This document shows, piece by piece, positions 5,475-6,055 of a stretch of 6,055 nucleotides of DNA; within the stretch, counting starts at the first letter, position 1; the number at the start of each line of letters is the position of its first letter. A model generated the notes under the pieces. The model was not told the origin of the DNA and ran no database searches. It saw only the letters and a program-made list of their open reading frames with translations. The translations under genes were made by a program, and so were the position numbers. Source of the DNA: Psychrobacter sp. (GTDB lineage: Bacteria > Pseudomonadota > Gammaproteobacteria > Pseudomonadales > Moraxellaceae); assembly GCA_020024075.1 (NCBI GenBank), contig JAHHUJ010000133.1, positions 1-6,055 of the forward strand, in the 5' to 3' direction.

Positions 5475-6055
5475 TTATTTTTTCCATAAGTAGTCTACGG
5501 GTTCTAGACCTAGGATTTTGTCATCTAAGTGCTTAGTCAAACGGCTTTTTCTATCGCCAAAGCCATTAATTCTAAATTCTGCCATGATGGCACGCGTTGG
5601 TTTGTCTTCCAAGTTTAGGTCATTATAGTAACTGCGGCCATAGATTGAAAACCCATAACAACAATCTTCATAGTCGATACCAACTGTGGCATCAATAAAT
5701 TTATTATTATCAGTATCAAATTGACCTTGACCTAAGAATCGCCACTTCTCATTAATTGGAATAATGGTCGAAGCAGTCAAAGCGGATAAAGCTGCTTGAT
5801 TGGTAATAGTATCTTCTTTGCGCTCAATCACACCGAAGTTAATTAAGCTATTTGGTGTGGGGTTATAGCGAACTTGGCTGGCGATATAGTTTAGGTTGTT
5901 ATCTGAGTCCAATGCCCCATTAAAATCAAACCAAAAGTTACGATAGGGCTGTAAGCTTGAGCGCCAAGCGACACCGGTAGAGTTTATATCTAAAGTTCCT
6001 TCAGTTTCATCCAAGCCTACTTTGGGTTTTTTTAAGAAGAACTGATCACCAATAC
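5475..6055 (-). CDS. lptD: LPS-assembly outer-membrane protein LptD, C-terminal part (5' end cut by window edge)
   Basis: LptD is the outer-membrane beta-barrel that, with the lipoprotein LptE, inserts LPS into the outer leaflet. The frame is open through the right edge; 192 codons and the stop are visible. No true start is in the window: the TTG at 6014 is an internal Leu codon. The visible part alternates polar and aromatic residues as in transmembrane beta-strands. It includes the adjacent-cysteine motif YEDCCYG (Cys codons 5662-5657), matching the C724-C725 pair of E. coli LptD that forms disulfides with N-terminal cysteines. After the last strand (AIMAEFRINGFGD) a charged tail of about 27 residues ends in YLWKK. 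Position directly upstream of surA on the same strand is the classical lptD-surA order and supports the call. The N-terminal periplasmic domain is off-window. Confidence 0.92.
   Translation of the reverse strand, partial: IGDQFFLKKPKVGLDETEGTLDINSTGVAWRSSLQPYRNFWFDFNGALDSDNNLNYIASQVRYNPTPNSLINFGVIERKEDTITNQAALSALTASTIIPINEKWRFLGQGQFDTDNNKFIDATVGIDYEDCCYGFSIYGRSYYNDLNLEDKPTRAIMAEFRINGFGDRKSRLTKHLDDKILGLEPVDYLWKK

Noticed and set aside
6012..6014. TTG as the start of a 179-residue protein
   Set aside because: The frame continues upstream through the window edge, and the sequence is the internal and C-terminal part of LptD; the TTG is an ordinary Leu codon.

Overview
The window looks like chromosomal DNA of a gammaproteobacterium in the Moraxellaceae, most likely Psychrobacter or a close relative. 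This rests on the lptD-surA gene pair, on protein sequences that read as diverged gammaproteobacterial envelope proteins, on AT-rich intergenic DNA around moderate-GC genes, and on a small secreted protein I associate with Moraxella and Psychrobacter. The genus is inferred, not proven.

Layout from left to right. (1) Positions 1-1047, minus strand: a penicillin-binding protein 5/6-type D-Ala-D-Ala carboxypeptidase, cut by the left edge before its C-terminus. It is missing from a simple start-to-stop ORF list because its stop lies outside the window. (2) Positions 1048-1570: non-coding DNA with likely carboxypeptidase promoters, a 16-bp tandem duplication beside a plus-strand TTGACA box, and a strong bidirectional terminator. 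(3) Positions 1571-2065, minus strand: a small exported protein of unknown function with a Ser-rich N-terminus. (4) Positions 2066-2882: about 800 bp of AT-rich non-coding DNA with several decayed direct repeats and weak promoter-like sites. (5) Positions 2883-3692, plus strand: an NlpD-like LysM/LytM lipoprotein whose LytM domain has lost most of its zinc ligands. (6) A 17-bp-stem terminator shared by this gene and the convergent surA. (7) Positions 3859-5337, minus strand: surA. (8) A 137-bp gap with a perfect 11-bp inverted repeat. (9) Positions 5475-6055, minus strand: the C-terminal part of lptD, cut by the right edge.

Every recognised gene serves the cell envelope. The carboxypeptidase trims peptidoglycan peptides. 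The NlpD-like lipoprotein probably switches on a cell-wall amidase during division. SurA chaperones outer-membrane beta-barrels, and LptD, a well-known SurA client, inserts LPS in the outer leaflet. I see no mobile element, CRISPR array, tRNA, rRNA or defence system. The points most worth a second look are the degenerate LytM site, a possible ~170-nt small RNA at about 1313-1485, and the hairpin between lptD and surA. None of them amounts to a clearly new system.
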